From Coffea arabica (taxonomy: Eukaryota > Streptophyta > Magnoliopsida > Gentianales > Rubiaceae): a DNA stretch of 64,000 nt. This document shows positions 11,585 through 26,960 of this stretch, piece by piece; the stretch's first letter is position 1; each line of letters opens with the position of its first letter. Position numbers and translations under genes: made by a program. Location of the stretch: positions 14,654,466 through 14,718,465 of the forward strand of contig NC_092322.1 of the NCBI RefSeq assembly GCF_036785885.1, written 5' to 3'. The notes under the pieces were generated by a model. That model was given only the letters and a program-made list of their open reading frames with translations. It did not search any database and was not told where the DNA came from.

Positions 11585-11870
11585 ATTAAATTCCAAAGAC
11601 AGACACTAAGCTGACCTCACTCACTAATAAGAGCATATAAACACAATGAAATGGGATTAATGCAATAGCAACAAAATGGCACTTTGCAAAGATTGCCAAA
11701 ATAGGGAGAGGGAAAATCAACAATAATCGTTTGCACTTGGGTAAAGTACACCATCTGAAATGGAGCATCATAGAATAGATTATCCAAATGAATGGATTAT
11801 GAATTTGGACCATCTTTTTTTAGTGTGCTTATCGAAACCTTTTTTGGGATACAATTTTGTTAGGATACTT
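11585..11870. repeat. Segmental duplicate A3 (partner at 27413-27830)
   Basis: Strong by-eye alignment with 27413-27830: 'gacactaagctgacctcactca', 'gagcatataaacacaatg', 'cactttgcaaagattg', 'tgcacttggg' and 'ctcttatcgaaacc'-like anchors in the same order. The partner has an extra 115-bp insert that this copy lacks, so this copy is the empty site. Confidence 0.75.
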
Positions 11871-12503
11871 TGATGAGTAAGAACACAGGAGTTGTATTCT
11901 AGTTATCTAGCTTGAGTCTTGCCCGTCTGATCGGGACTGTATGTTTAGAAGAATAGATTATGTTAAGTTGTACACAAAATGATAAGGCATGTTCTTAAAT
12001 GGTTTTGAACGCTTGATTTCAGTTTCTGATCAAATGATTTTGAACACTTGATCTTTGTGTCCCTATCGAAACCCTTTTTGATTAGTTGTGTGACATTAGC
12101 CGTGGAATCATGAAAAGTAACAGCAAAATGTAGGAAAAGTATAAAAGAAACCACAAAAAATAACAGCAAAATGTTTAGATAGCTAAATTGAAGAACAAGG
12201 GAGGTTAGAAATAAAGAAGTTAAGATGTGCTGAAATATAGTTGGGACTGTTGGAGATGATAATGATAGATAATGAATAGTCCATATTCCACACGGTTTAT
12301 GGACTAGACCACAGCAGTGAAGGCGGGTCACCTTCAATCAACACTATCACAGCTACAGATGGACTGAGTTGCTCAGATCAAGACCTGTTCAATTTACACT
12401 ACCAAACAGAAAACTCAAAAAATGATTATAGAATATTTAGATAAATTTGCCCATGCATGCACCTTGTGGACATGATCAGAAATGCCTTCAATTCAATTGC
12501 AAT
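11871..12503. other. 3' flank of the CRK gene
   Basis: Non-coding. It must include the 3' untranslated region of the minus-strand kinase gene. A 124-codon minus-strand frame at 11963-12337 has no recognisable domain, and I do not support it as a gene. Confidence 0.35.
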
Positions 12504-16436
<3,933 letters not shown>

Positions 16437-16481
16437 TTTGATGAGAATCAGGCAGATGATCAAAAGTATGCACAATTGTGA

Positions 16482-16496
16482 GTTTTTTTATATTCA
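16482..16496 (-). promoter_or_regulatory. TATA-like element of the CRK gene
   Basis: On the minus strand the sequence reads GAATATAAAAAAACT, about 50 bp before the chosen ATG at 16436. Transcription would then begin close to 16455-16465, placing the alternative ATG at 16475 upstream of or at the start site. This supports the shorter N-terminus. It is inference from motif spacing only. Confidence 0.45.
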
Positions 16497-17135
16497 GGCC
16501 AAAGTACATGAAATCCCTTAGGCCAGGGAAGAAGTCGGATGGGAAGACTTTGATTTTTTTTTTGGGAAGACTGAAGACTTTGAATTGGTCACCCTGCTTC
16601 GACAGTGTTACGTACTTTTCATTTGCGAGAAGAGCAATTTGATTACGAAAAGTCTTTGCCATTTATTGAAGGGAAGTCTTTGCCAGTTGTTGATTAGTTA
16701 ATGATTCATCATGTGCTTATATGGAAGTGAAATTATTGGAGAAAGGTTTTTCTGGTTTTGATGTGGATTTTTTTTTTAATTGTTGATTACTTTGACTAAG
16801 CAGCGTGATTATATGGAGTTGAGATTGGAGAAAGGGATTATGAAAACTTTACCGAGGGAGAGAGAAAGTAGGATTACAAAATATGGTCTTTTTTTTTTGG
16901 GTTGATACCAAATTAAATTTGTCTTTCCAAAAAAAAAAAATGTAATTTTCTAGATTTTGCAACCAATGGTTAAACACATAATAATTGTCTATTTCAAATA
17001 TACTCTGACACTCAAACAATGATATGTAATTTATTCCTTCCCAAATGCTCTGTGCTTAAGATTTTTTTTTTCCAAGCACTTGAATAACAACCATTAGAGT
17101 ATAAAATGAGGGGAAATTCTAACATGTCATTCTTA
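16497..17135. other. CRK upstream region
   Basis: Presumed promoter DNA. A W-box core TTGACT occurs on the plus strand at 16792-16797. WRKY-bound W boxes are common upstream of CRK genes, but a single match is weak evidence. Otherwise the stretch is poly-T/A-rich and has no gene. Confidence 0.35.
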
Positions 17136-17143
17136 GTTTTAAG

Positions 17144-18013
17144 TAGAGGTGGCAAATCAACCCATTTAATTAAATTTACCCATACCCGCCCATGAATAGA
17201 TGGGTATGGGTATCTTAAATTTTTGTATATGGGTATAAATGGGTTACCCAATAATACCCATTTTTATTGGGTATAAATGGGTTACCCAATATTACCATTT
17301 AATAAAAATGAGTATTATTGGGTAACCCATCAAACCCAATTAACCCATTTAGAATTCTCTTCCCCCCAAGTCTCTTCTTTTCCCCCACCCATTTTTTTTC
17401 AAATTTTTCATTTTGTCATGATGTTAACTACTTTTGTTTCATTATTATTATTATTATTATTATTTGTTGGTTTTATCTTATTATTTTGTTTTCCCTTAGT
17501 TTGTTAACTTACTCATTTTTCAGCATTACTAATTTATGATAAATTTTAGCTTATTTTCTTATCTTTCTAAAATGAAATTTTAAATTTATATATGAAAAAA
17601 ATGTTAGGGGTTCAAAATTTTTGGATTAAGTTTTTATATTAATTTTTATAGTACTTAGTTTAAATTTTTATATTCTTATTATTTAATTATTAAATAATAG
17701 GTAATTTTGTGACATAGAGTATAAATGAAAAAATAATTGGTAATTAAGTTTATTGAACATTATAAATAAATATTTAAAACTAATGATGGGTACAAAGAGT
17801 GGTATAAATTGATAACTTAGTTTGCAAAATGAATTTAAATGAGTTTACACAAAGTTAAAATAAATGGGTTATAAATGGGTAACCCAATTCATTTTTTGAT
17901 TTACCCATTTATATCCATCTAATTAAATGGGTATAAATGAGTTGACTCACTTATACCCATTACCTATTTTACCCAACCCAAACCCGTCCAAATCACCCAT
18001 TTTGGCACCTCTA
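17144..18013. mobile_element. Non-autonomous hAT-like element, ATGGGT-rich ends
   Basis: 870 bp flanked by a perfect 8-bp duplication GTTTTAAG (17136-17143 and 18014-18021). The ends read TAGAGGTGGCAAA and, on the complement of the right end, TAGAGGTGCCAAA, a form common in plant hAT elements. Subterminal regions are crowded with 'ataaatgggt' and 'taccca' motifs in both orientations. The central part is A+T-rich. Overlapping 73-76 aa frames at about 17277-17539 come from low-complexity sequence, so no transposase is present. Confidence 0.85.
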
Positions 18014-18084
18014 GTTTTAAGTTAGACAAATACTCATAAGAGATTGACGTTATTCTAAGTAGTAGTACTTTTCCTAAAAAGTAA

Positions 18085-18230
18085 GGTCCCGTTTGGATTG
18101 ATACTTTTAGGAGTTTTCTATAGAAAAATATACTGTAGCGATTTAATATATGTAAGATAAAAAAAGTAATTGAAAAATATGTTCACGAAAAATAAAAAAT
18201 TTTTGTATGGAAAATTACAATTCAAAAAAT
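18085..18230. mobile_element. MITE of the 'TTTGGATTG' family, copy 1
   Basis: About 145 bp beginning 'cccgtttggattg' and closing with a worn complement near 'acaattcaaa'. It shares internal text ('aaaaatatactgtagcgatttaatatatg') with relatives at 41857-41997 and 61068-61201. The target site is not clear. Confidence 0.55.
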
Positions 18231-18589
18231 TTCGTTTTAATTCATCTCATTCATCTCAACTTAAAGAGTTGAAACTCAAAATTTTAGAGATTTTGGGTTT
18301 AAAATTTAAAATCGCTTCTCCTACTTCTCAAATCTCACATCTGTCCTGCTAGAAATAACTTTAAAAATATACAACAGTTTAAAGATATTTTCTTTATTAC
18401 TATCATCTTTGACCTCGGAGACGGCTAAGGAGCTCCTTGTTATTAAAAAGAAATGCTCAACTAAAACGTACTCTTTTTTTTTTTTTGAAGAGAACTAAAA
18501 CTTACTCTAAAATAATAAATAATCACATATTTTTCTAGATATTTTGTTAAAAATAATTACACTGCAAAACATTCAAGCTTTAATGTCTT

Positions 18590-18800
18590 CAAGCCATGAA
18601 TGAAAATTCCATATCTTGTATTTCTTGAACAATCCAAAATAGGGGGAATATAAGATAAGCCCAATCCCTCATGTATACAGCGATGAGCTTCACTTACCAA
18701 AGCCCAACTCATTAAAACAATCTTGTACGAGTTTCACGCGATGAGCCCAAAAAGGAACTTTAGGCCGCATTAATCGATTCACATCTTTCTTTCTGTGTTA
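18590..18800. repeat. Segmental duplicate (partner at 10800-10980)
   Basis: Diverged alignment with 10800-10980 around 'tatttcttg', 'agcccaatcc' and 'atgtatac' in the same order. Non-coding. Confidence 0.45.
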
Positions 18801-18836
18801 TTTTACATTTTTTGATCTCCTTGGATCACATCTTTG

Positions 18837-18969
18837 CCTTTTTTTCCCCCCACACGCCATCTCTTTTTTTATTTTTTTTTTTAATTTGAAGGTCTTGAAT
18901 TAGGATATACTAGTTACAATCCCTTATTCCTCCCACCTTACCATCCAATCCAACTCTCCCCCTTCCCCG
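18837..18969 (-). mobile_element. SINE-like retroposon, 10-bp TSD
   Basis: Flanked by exact direct repeats CACATCTTTG (18827-18836 and 18970-18979). Read on the minus strand it ends in an A-rich tail and shares its G-rich 5' part ('ttggattggatgg'-type) with the SINE-like insert at 24518-24613. It is probably an older member of the same family. It is too degraded for a confident A or B box. Confidence 0.6.
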
Positions 18970-19083
18970 CACATCTTTGTTTGTTACTTGTACTATGTCT
19001 CTTTTTTCTTTTTCTTTTTTACTATAACAGTTAAAATTGCTATAAAAAAAAAGAAACTTAATATAAAAACAATAATTTTATTA

Positions 19084-19369
19084 AATCACTAGAGTGAGTC
19101 TAGTGGTTAGGGAAGATTTCTTAAGATTTTTTCGCTATCAAATTCAGGATTCAAAGCTTGTGACAAGCAGTCCATTGTGAAAAGGGATGGGAAGATTAAA
19201 AAAAATCACTAGGATTAGATCAGTGGCTAGGGTAGGGCTTTTAAAATCTTCCTCGTTGATTCAGGATTCGAATATTGTGCCTAACAGTTGGGTATTGGAC
19301 CAAAGGAGAGTTCTTAGAATTCTTGTTATTGTTGGGTGGTTGAAGGTTCTAATCTTGTAGTTTTCCTTA
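19084..19369 (+). mobile_element. Tandem tRNA-derived SINE-like monomers
   Basis: Two head-to-tail units begin at about 19086 ('atcactagagtgagtctagtgg') and about 19206 ('atcactaggattagatcagtgg'). Each has an A-box-like 'tagtggttaggg'/'cagtggctaggg' and a B-box-like 'aggattcaaa'/'aggattcgaat'. An oligo-A stretch separates them. The 3' part ('cctaacagttggg') recurs at about 20290-20310 and in the insert at 27456-27570. Confidence 0.55.
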
Positions 19370-20246
19370 GGCCTGTCAATCGGGCCTAATGAGCCGGGCT
19401 TTGATGTGTTCAAGCTCAGCTCATTTAATTTGAGACATTTTCGGGCTTCGGGCTATGAGCTTCGGGTTCGTAAATGTGAAACTCATACTCAGCTCACATA
19501 ATATTCGGGTTGTGAGCCTTAATCGGGCTTAGCCCAAGCTCACTTATTACTCCTGAATTTTCTTAATATAATTACTATAACTATTAAGTTGTAAAACTAA
19601 TTTAACATTTACAAGACTATAATATTAAAACTAAACATGAACAAATAATAGTTCTTAAAAAGTATATAAACCAAAATTTTTTCAACAATATTTATATGTA
19701 ATCTGTTTAAAATGCATGAAAAATAGTAATAAAACATGCAATCATAAGCCAATACATCTTTAAAAGTTGAAACTTTTTTTTATAATCTTGTGATTTAAAT
19801 CCAAATATGCTTGATGATTTTTGTGTTTGTAGACCAAAAAAAAAAATCAACCAATAATATGCCAATACAAAAAGTTACTCAACCAATAAGAAAAATTAGA
19901 GATTTAGTTATGCATTACTAATATTGGCTCTCAAGAAAGCTCATGAAAGAGTCTTTAGATGTGTTTTTGTGTTTTGTAATTTATATATATATTTAGTATT
20001 TAGCAAAAATATATTTGGATATATAATTATACATAATATCAAAATATAAATATTATATATATAGGTAATTAAAGGGCCGGGCCTATATCGGGTATGAGCC
20101 TAATAAGGCCCAAGCTCGGCTCACATTTAATTCGGGCCTAATTTTTAGGCTCAAGCTCAGACCGGCTCACTAAATGATCGGGCTCATCGGGCTTTCTGTC
20201 GGGCCGAACGAGCCGAGCTCGGGCTGGCCCAGCCCCATTGACAGTC
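19370..20246. mobile_element. Non-autonomous hAT-like element, CGGGCT-rich ends
   Basis: 877 bp flanked by TTTTCCTTA (19361-19369 and 20247-20255; 8-9 bp). The ends read GGCCTGTCAAT and, on the complement of the right end, GACTGTCAAT. Subterminal regions carry many 'cgggct', 'gagccg' and 'aagctc' motifs in both orientations, around an A+T-rich middle with no coding frame. It has split the SINE-like cluster around it. Confidence 0.8.
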
Positions 20247-20539
20247 TTTTCCTTATTATCAGGTGATTCATTTGTTCTAATCTTATACCTGATAGTTGGG
20301 CGTTCATAGAAAGGAATGGGTGGTTTCAGGTTTTAATCTCATGGTTCATAGTTGGTGCAGAAGTTGAACGTAGAGAGGGGAGGAATACAGATTGAAGGAG
20401 GAAGCATTGTCCTAAAATTTAGGAATTGCATCTTTTGGGCACTGTACAGCCTTTTTTAACAACTGCAACTGCACGAGAGCCACACTTGCTACTTTTCTTT
20501 CCCAAGTTCATAAATAGAATTTGTCTAATCAAAGGAGTT

Positions 20540-21300
20540 ATTTTCTACATTCTTGTTCTTGGTGCAATAGCAATATAAGATTTGAGGGACCAATCTAGCC
20601 TGTTGTCCGTTGGCGAACTTCACAATTTTCTCCACCAATGACCTACTATAGAAAGAAACAAAATACAGTATGCCATATAGACTAATTTTTTTCGCAAGAT
20701 TACCGGTAATTCTTGTTAGTGGGATCAATGCTAATCAACATATTACGGTTGCGTAAATTCACTTGTAAAACTAGTTTTCAGGATATCTAACTCCTAGGCG
20801 CTAATGCAATAATCTCATGATTTATATTTTCTACCTTTTAACAAATCAATGGAATTGCTTGATTTATTGTTCAAGCCCCAAATTAACGCTTGGGCCTTAT
20901 TTGGCAGGCAAGTTTTTTTGCTAATTTTGTCTGCTATAAATTTTTCTAAAATTTTAGTTACAGTAATTTCAAAAAATTTTATAAAATTTTTAAACGATTC
21001 ACTTTAAAATATTCAAAATTTTACACACTTCAAAAATTTTTTGAAAAACTCTTACAATAAATTACGGTAAAATTTTAGATAAATACCTAAAAAACTCACT
21101 TACCAAAAGAGGCACAAGTTGGATTTGAGACGAGAAAACAAAATGTTAGATCCAAAGTAAAGAAAACTATACCCCACATAAAGCAAAGTCATGTCAGACA
21201 AATCCATAACGGATCCATAATGGAAAACTTACAAAATCAACTACATTATGTGGTCTAACTAACATTTTGTAACGGAAGAATTGTCATCTTGTCAATCGAC
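20540..21300. repeat. Segmental duplicate B1 (partner at 780-2240)
   Basis: See the A1 partner for shared anchors. This copy lacks the GGTTC-rich hAT-like insert of A1 but has its own Harbinger-type MITE at 20892-21115. A minus-strand 67-codon frame at 20525-20728 has no support. Confidence 0.7.
20892..21115. mobile_element. MITE with GGGCCTTATTTGG termini
   Basis: 224 bp that interrupts duplicate B1 relative to A1. The left end GGGCCTTATTTGGCAGGC and the complement of the right end GTGCCTCTTTTGGTAAGT match at about 19 of 26 positions. This terminus type is usual for Tourist/Harbinger-like MITEs, but the target duplication has eroded. Confidence 0.55.
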
Positions 21301-21369
21301 AATATTGCTCCGCTAGTAGCTAGTTCAAAAGCGAACGCTATGTTCCTTAGCGGTTCATATTGGAGAAAC

Positions 21370-21640
21370 TGTCAGAACCCAGCTTCAAGAAGAAGATACA
21401 AAGAAGACTAGTTGAAGAAGAAGAAGGAAAAGGAGGAATCGAGGAAGAACTGGGAGAGACAGAGGAACTAGAAAAATGAGAGAGAAATTGACTTGAAAAT
21501 TCTGATATTGCCTAATGGCTTTCCACCATTTACAACTATATACACATGCTTATCTTTACCAATCTATCCAAAGCCCTCCACTAAACTACAATATTAACAA
21601 CTAAGAATTTGGATTATCTAATACATTTGGGGCCGTGACA
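21370..21640. mobile_element. Solo LTR, 271 bp
   Basis: Begins TGTCAG and ends GTGACA, the TG...CA pattern with short inverted ends typical of a long terminal repeat. It is flanked by a perfect 5-bp duplication GAAAC (21365-21369 and 21641-21645). No internal retrotransposon sequence and no second LTR are adjacent, so this is a recombination remnant. The relative at 28250-28270 reads across the site ('ggagaaactcacaagc') without the insert, confirming the boundaries. Family and orientation are undecided. Confidence 0.8.
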
Positions 21641-21645
21641 GAAAC

Positions 21646-24290
21646 TTACAAGCATACGTGTTTGCTCTCTTTTTCCATGACCCCAGATTTGTTAAGTTTG
21701 GCTTAGGGATGCTAATGGGCACTTGTTATTTTTGTTAATATTTTGCAATATGAAAGTTAATTAATGTAATAAATGTGAACATGTGAATTCAGAAAGTAAA
21801 TTATCTGTATTTTCTATGGTCTAATGCGTTAGAAAAATACTCTATTTACTTAATCTTTTTTACAACTAATGGCAAAACACCAAGGTCCTGTTTAATAACC
21901 CACTTCAGTACTTAAATTTAATGGAATAAAATCTTAACATATTCAGACTGTTTGATAACTAAAAATTTAACATCTGAATTAATTAAGTGACACTGAATTT
22001 TCTAGGTAAAACTTGTTTCTAAAATTAATCACTGAATGTGATATGTAATTAATGTATTAGATTTAATACTTAATAATTCAATAATTTAATGGATTCAGGT
22101 TTCAAACTTCAATTTTCGAACTTCAGTTTCATCATACGCACCCTAAGTAAAAATTAAGTATTTCTGATATTGTGAGAGAATTAAAATTGGATTGATTTGC
22201 GAGATATGGAGAAAATCTCTCATAATCATTTTTATTTTTCAAGGTTTTTTACGATTGAAATATGACGTATGTATCGTAACAGTAAATACAATAGACAAAT
22301 GAATCTCATTCATCAAAAAGTTTTGATGTCATGACCAGATTAAATCCTCAAAATTGTTGGAAACTATTATGCATGACAACCATTTAGGCCGCAGTTGGAT
22401 GAGGTCACTTCAGCTCTTGTACACATTCGGAGATGCTGTCCTTTTATATAATTTGATTCAGCACGTACGCATGCAGAGATGTGAATAGGATCTTATAAGC
22501 TAACTAACACTTCGTATTGTATTGTTCTGTTCAATGCACTATAAATTCGGAGACGTGGGTGAGGAAGAGATCAGATTTTATTGATATAGCAAAGACCAAA
22601 CAAAAAGGGGACGAGCTAGGCAGATTGTGGCATCTTCTTGATTTGCTTTAGCAATTCATCGCGTTGTTCACAGGGGTCGAAACAGGAAAGGGCTGGCAGT
22701 TGGCAGCAAGCATATATCTCAAATGGTTTTTGCTGCTTGTCTGCTTGACTAGCATGCATGATTGGCTCTATTATTGATTATTTTCTCTACTCAATGAGTT
22801 TTAAGAGTATTGGCACCATGCATGTATACTGTTTGTTTTAGCACACTAAAACTAAAGCGATGGTATGTTTCATTGTGGAGGCAGACATCAATACTTTTAT
22901 CAGCTCTTTTTTTTTTTTTTTTTTTTTTACAAGAGAATCTATGGCGATTATTCGCGAGTGCGCACTGAATAATCCCGTCCCGTATAACATATATATCATA
23001 TGATACGCTATACTTTTGTCAATTATTTAAATCTATTATTTTGGTGACTTCTCTTTTTTCTATATAATATCTTCCTGGAAATATATGTTCATCATTGTGT
23101 TATAGGATAATATGGTCCTCGTATAATTAGAATCATATGATGAATATACAGTTTTGCGAAAGTTACAATATTGCCACCCTTTTTTTTTTGGATTATATAT
23201 CAAAATTGTCGTTTATAATAATTACTCGAGAAGATTAATATACTTAACAATTGTACTTTCTAAATAATGGATCTTCGATCCGAGTGCTTAGATATAGTGC
23301 ATGTCTCATAAATCAGGACTAATAAAAAGAAAAGGAAATCTACAGACGGTTGAAACTAATGAAGGAATTTTGCTTGTTTTATGAACTCAATTTCTAAAAA
23401 TTTCGAAGTATACTTGCTTAAAAATTTGAGTTTATAAAAAAAATTATACATACAGCAACCAAACAAGAATGAGAACCAATTTCAATTGTTACAATTGTAT
23501 CTTATGACTGTGCTCTTCTCTTCGTTCTAAGCCCATTATGTAGGTTGACATCTTTCCTTAGAAATTAGATTATGGAAGCATAGGCAAAAATTTAAACGAA
23601 ATAATACAAATTTTTTAGACCTTTTTTTATCACAAAATCAGTAGAATGATTTAAAGGAAAATACCTAAATATTAGCATAGTCTATAATTAACTTCAAAAG
23701 TTAACAGCCTTCTAAATGGTATAAGGTTTGATGCAAACAGAAATGATATCTTCTCCTAGCTCTGATGATCAAAATTCTTCATGATACACAGTCACTATTT
23801 ATTTCTAGGCCATTCTCTACATATATACTCCATCCAATTGACTGATATTCCAAATTTTAGATTTTAGACCTAGTAATTAACTGTAATGAAAATATTAGAA
23901 GTAAACCAAATTATGAAACACCTCCATGTATTGCCGACATAATTTTGGAACAGTCCAAGTCAAACATCAATCAACTTTTGAGATGGCAAAAGAAGATTTG
24001 GATTAAGAGAGGACAACCTTTTCCATGAAATGACTAAGGAAAAAGCCAGCCCTAGATTGAAATAATAAAAGCGCTTTCCCCTAACATGAAAAGAACTTTG
24101 GTAGAAAATGACTTTTCTTGGCTCTCTAGCTCCTCTCCCCTAACATGAAAAGAACTTAGGTAGAAAATGACTTTTCTTGGCTCTCTAGCTCCTCCTTGAT
24201 TCTTTTAATATTGAATGTTGGCTAGTAAGCCCATGTGATCCAAAGGGTGCCACGACATCATTACTTTAAAGTTAAAGAAAATTAAGAAAT
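21646..24290. other. Gene-free duplicated DNA
   Basis: A+T-rich sequence without supported genes. A weak MITE may span about 21890-22147. 22480-23250 has a clear relative at 30960-31700 (anchors 'gcatcttcttgatttgctt', 'gggtcgaaacaggaaa', 'accatgcatgtatact'). A run of T at about 22907-22928 is a homopolymer. Confidence 0.5.
24078..24195. repeat. 59-bp tandem duplication
   Basis: Two adjacent, nearly identical 59-bp units start at 24078 and 24137, each beginning 'cccctaacatgaaaagaac' and ending 'ggctctctagctcctc'. They differ by only one or two bases, so the duplication is recent. Confidence 0.9.
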
Positions 24291-24293
24291 TAA

Positions 24294-25110
24294 GGGTCCG
24301 TTTGTTTCGGGTGAAAATATTTTCCAGGAAAATATTTTCCTAATTTCCCGTGTTTGGTTGCACAAAAGTTACTGAAAACATTTTCCTATGTAAAATATTT
24401 TCACTCATCTTATGGAAAACAACTTCCCTTCCAAACTTACTGAAGTTGTTTTTCGAAATGCATGCATCCAGCCTGTAGTATGTTCCAACCTTACTGAAAA
24501 CATCTTGTAGTATATTCTTTTTTTTTTTTTAGTGTAAACAGGAGGACTCAAACTCAAGACCTCTTCCTTACACTCCCTCCCCCGTACCATCCAATCCAAC
24601 CCAACCCTCCCCCTAGTATATTCAAAATTAAAAAAAAACCTCATCCTGCTCATTCTATGCTAATAATTAATTATGTATAATAGGGACATTCTTTTCTAGA
24701 GAAACTTTCGGCAGTGAGAGTGCAAGATATATGCCACAATAAATATTACATGTGATTGATATTTGGCACTAAATGGCCAGCAATTTGTTTATTGCTTAAG
24801 GTGATATTTTTTATTTATATATACATTTTTCAAAGATTTTTTAAAGTTAAACAATGAGATAAATTTTCTTATTTTGCATGGAAAGAAGTATGTAGTTATA
24901 ATGTGCAGAAAGTAAAGATAGAGATAAAAGTGAAAATATTTCAAAAGTTAAACAAACACCTGAAAAATGAAGTAAGAAAAATTAGAAAATATTTTCAATA
25001 AGCTAACCAAACACCTGAAAATGATGAAAGGGAAATGATTTTTATGGAAAATTACTTTCACGGAAAATATTTTCCCAAAAAAAACATTTTACTTCCAACC
25101 AAACAGACCC
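24294..25110. mobile_element. Tourist/Harbinger-like MITE, TAA target
   Basis: 817 bp with ends GGGTCCGTTTG and, on the complement of the right end, GGGTCTGTTTG. It is flanked by TAA (24291-24293 and 25111-25113), the 3-bp target typical of PIF/Harbinger. Both arms are rich in 'aaaatattttcc' and its complement. A SINE-like retroposon is nested inside at 24518-24613. There is no transposase. Confidence 0.8.
24518..24613 (-). mobile_element. SINE-like retroposon nested in the MITE
   Basis: 96 bp flanked by exact 10-bp duplications TAGTATATTC (24508-24517 and 24614-24623). On the minus strand it begins with a G-rich head, has a B-box-like GAGTTTGAGTCCTCC, and ends in an A-rich tail. Related to 18837-18969. 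The minus-strand 82-codon frame here is a shadow. Confidence 0.75.
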
Positions 25111-26756
25111 TAAGTAACAATTATGTGATCAGAAATGAAATAAGATAAAAGAAATTAATCAATTTCATGGGATGCCATCACACTGCCCAACCTATATCCA
25201 CAGTACTTCTGTACCGTCCCAACGTGTAGAAATTGTTATGTTGAAAAAGTTAGAGTTCGGTTTTTTTTTTCTGATAAAGAATTCGTAACCGCTATTCCAG
25301 AGTGTACATTGTCTAAACTCTGCCTCCTGCAATTCTTTATTTCCAAAATGTCAGAGATAGGACTGAGACTTCTTTTTTCCCCCTTTTATTCGATTTTCAA
25401 ATGAATAGTCTATCATTTATTGGATGTCCAAATGATATTCTTGAATTATGTACCACAAACAAGCAGAAGTTTGCACACTGCAATGCCTGCAGAATATGAA
25501 ACTGATTTATTTTAAAACCGTACAATTTCTCCAAAATTATGAAATCCATAAATAGGGTTTCTTTATAAATTTCTTATTTTTGCTAACATGATTTTCGAAC
25601 GTTCTACAAACAAGAGATTTGTCTACTTTTCCATTATATTCATCAGGTAGTCCAAGCCATAGCAAGTCAAGCATCAATCACCTTTTGAGATGGCAAGAAA
25701 ATATTTGGATTAAGAGAGGACTACCTTTTCATGATATGATTAAGGAAAAGGCCAACTCTAGAATATAAAAGAAAATCAGTTTCGCCCTAGTTAACATGAT
25801 AATATAAAAGAAAATCAGTTTTCCCCTAATTAACATGATAAGATCTTCATTGAAAATGACTTCTCTTGACTAGATCTTCAGCTTCCTCTTCCTTTGCTTC
25901 ATGCTGGCTACAAACCCTCATGTGAATTAGACGGCGCTACGACAGTTTCTGCATACTTAAACAAATAGAAAAATTAAGTAGTAATTATTGGATGATCACA
26001 AATGAAATCAGTTTAATAAAATTTGAAGATAGAGTGCATACACATAATTATATTTTCTTCAATTTTCTGGGATGCCATCACACCATCGAACGTTGTGAAA
26101 ATCATAATCTTCAAAAGGTTCAAGTTCGGTTTTAATTGAGGTGCACTTTTAAGTTTTTATTTCAAAATTGTCAAAAGGTGCATTTTTTTTTATCGTCTTG
26201 CAAGAAATTTTCATGTAACATGTTGCAGTGTTGGATGCCTCAGATTATATTGTTTGATTATGTTTTAACAACATATTAAAGAATTCAATAGAAATTATAG
26301 CATGATCACATATGAAATCAGACTAAAGAATATATTTTTGAAGAGAGGGTTCTCATACAACTATGGTTTCCTTCAATTCACGGTGTTCCATCATACGATG
26401 TAATCCATTTCTGCAGTACACCTGTTCTGTCTCATGATGGAAATTACAATCTTCGAAAAGTAAAAAGTTTGGTTTTGATTGAGATTTTTTTGTTAAAATT
26501 TCCATAATTTCAGAGTTGAAAATGATTAGACCCTTTAATGGAATAAACATGCAAAATTTCCATTGTTATGGTAGCTTTCGATGTTACTAATTTATCTGGG
26601 TTCCATAGGAATCAAATAAAGTCAATTAGGCGTTTTACTCGATTCCTTATGGAATTCTCCTTAAGATTTTGTAAAAACATATGGTATTACACGATTTTGA
26701 GCAAGTCTAGTAATAATATTTCCCTTTAAAAATCACAGTGACCAACAATAAGATAT
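25111..26756. repeat. Array of diverged 'GATGCCATCACA' repeats, copies 1-3
   Basis: The phrase 'gggatgccatcacac' plus following text ('aatc..cttcgaaaagt', 'agttcggttttaattgag') occurs near 25168 and 26070, and in degenerate form near 26381. The segment before it ('agtccaag', 'caagtcaagcatcaatcaccttttgagatggcaag') also recurs, near 23950 and 25650. More copies lie at 35930-37260. There is no coding signal. Confidence 0.6.
25768..25850. repeat. 41-bp tandem duplication
   Basis: 'aatataaaagaaaatcagtt' followed by 'taacatgata' occurs twice in direct succession, starting at about 25770 and about 25811, with small differences. Confidence 0.75.
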
Positions 26757-26960
26757 CATCCCAACATTGAAAATTCCAGTTGAACAATAATAATTGAAGA
26801 TATGAAGCATCCCTTTACCAAAAAAACAAAAAAAAAAAATCTATTTGCCCATCATCTTGAATTAGTAATCCAAACTTCATCTTTCCCATTTTTCCCTTTC
26901 TTTCCATAATGTACTCAGACTCTTAAGTAAAACAATATGAGCATAAAAAGAAACAACATT
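26757..26960. repeat. Segmental duplicate B2 (partner at 9510-9695)
   Basis: See the partner entry for anchors. This copy has no G+C-rich insert after 'agaaaca'. Confidence 0.65.

Noticed and set aside
17277-17539. Two overlapping plus-strand frames with a Leu-rich stretch
   Set aside because: The Leu/Ile run comes from an ATT repeat inside the hAT-like element; not a membrane protein gene.
21890-22147. Possible MITE starting 'GGTCCTGTTTAATAACC'
   Set aside because: The inverted ends match only weakly and no target duplication is visible, so it is not listed as a separate element.
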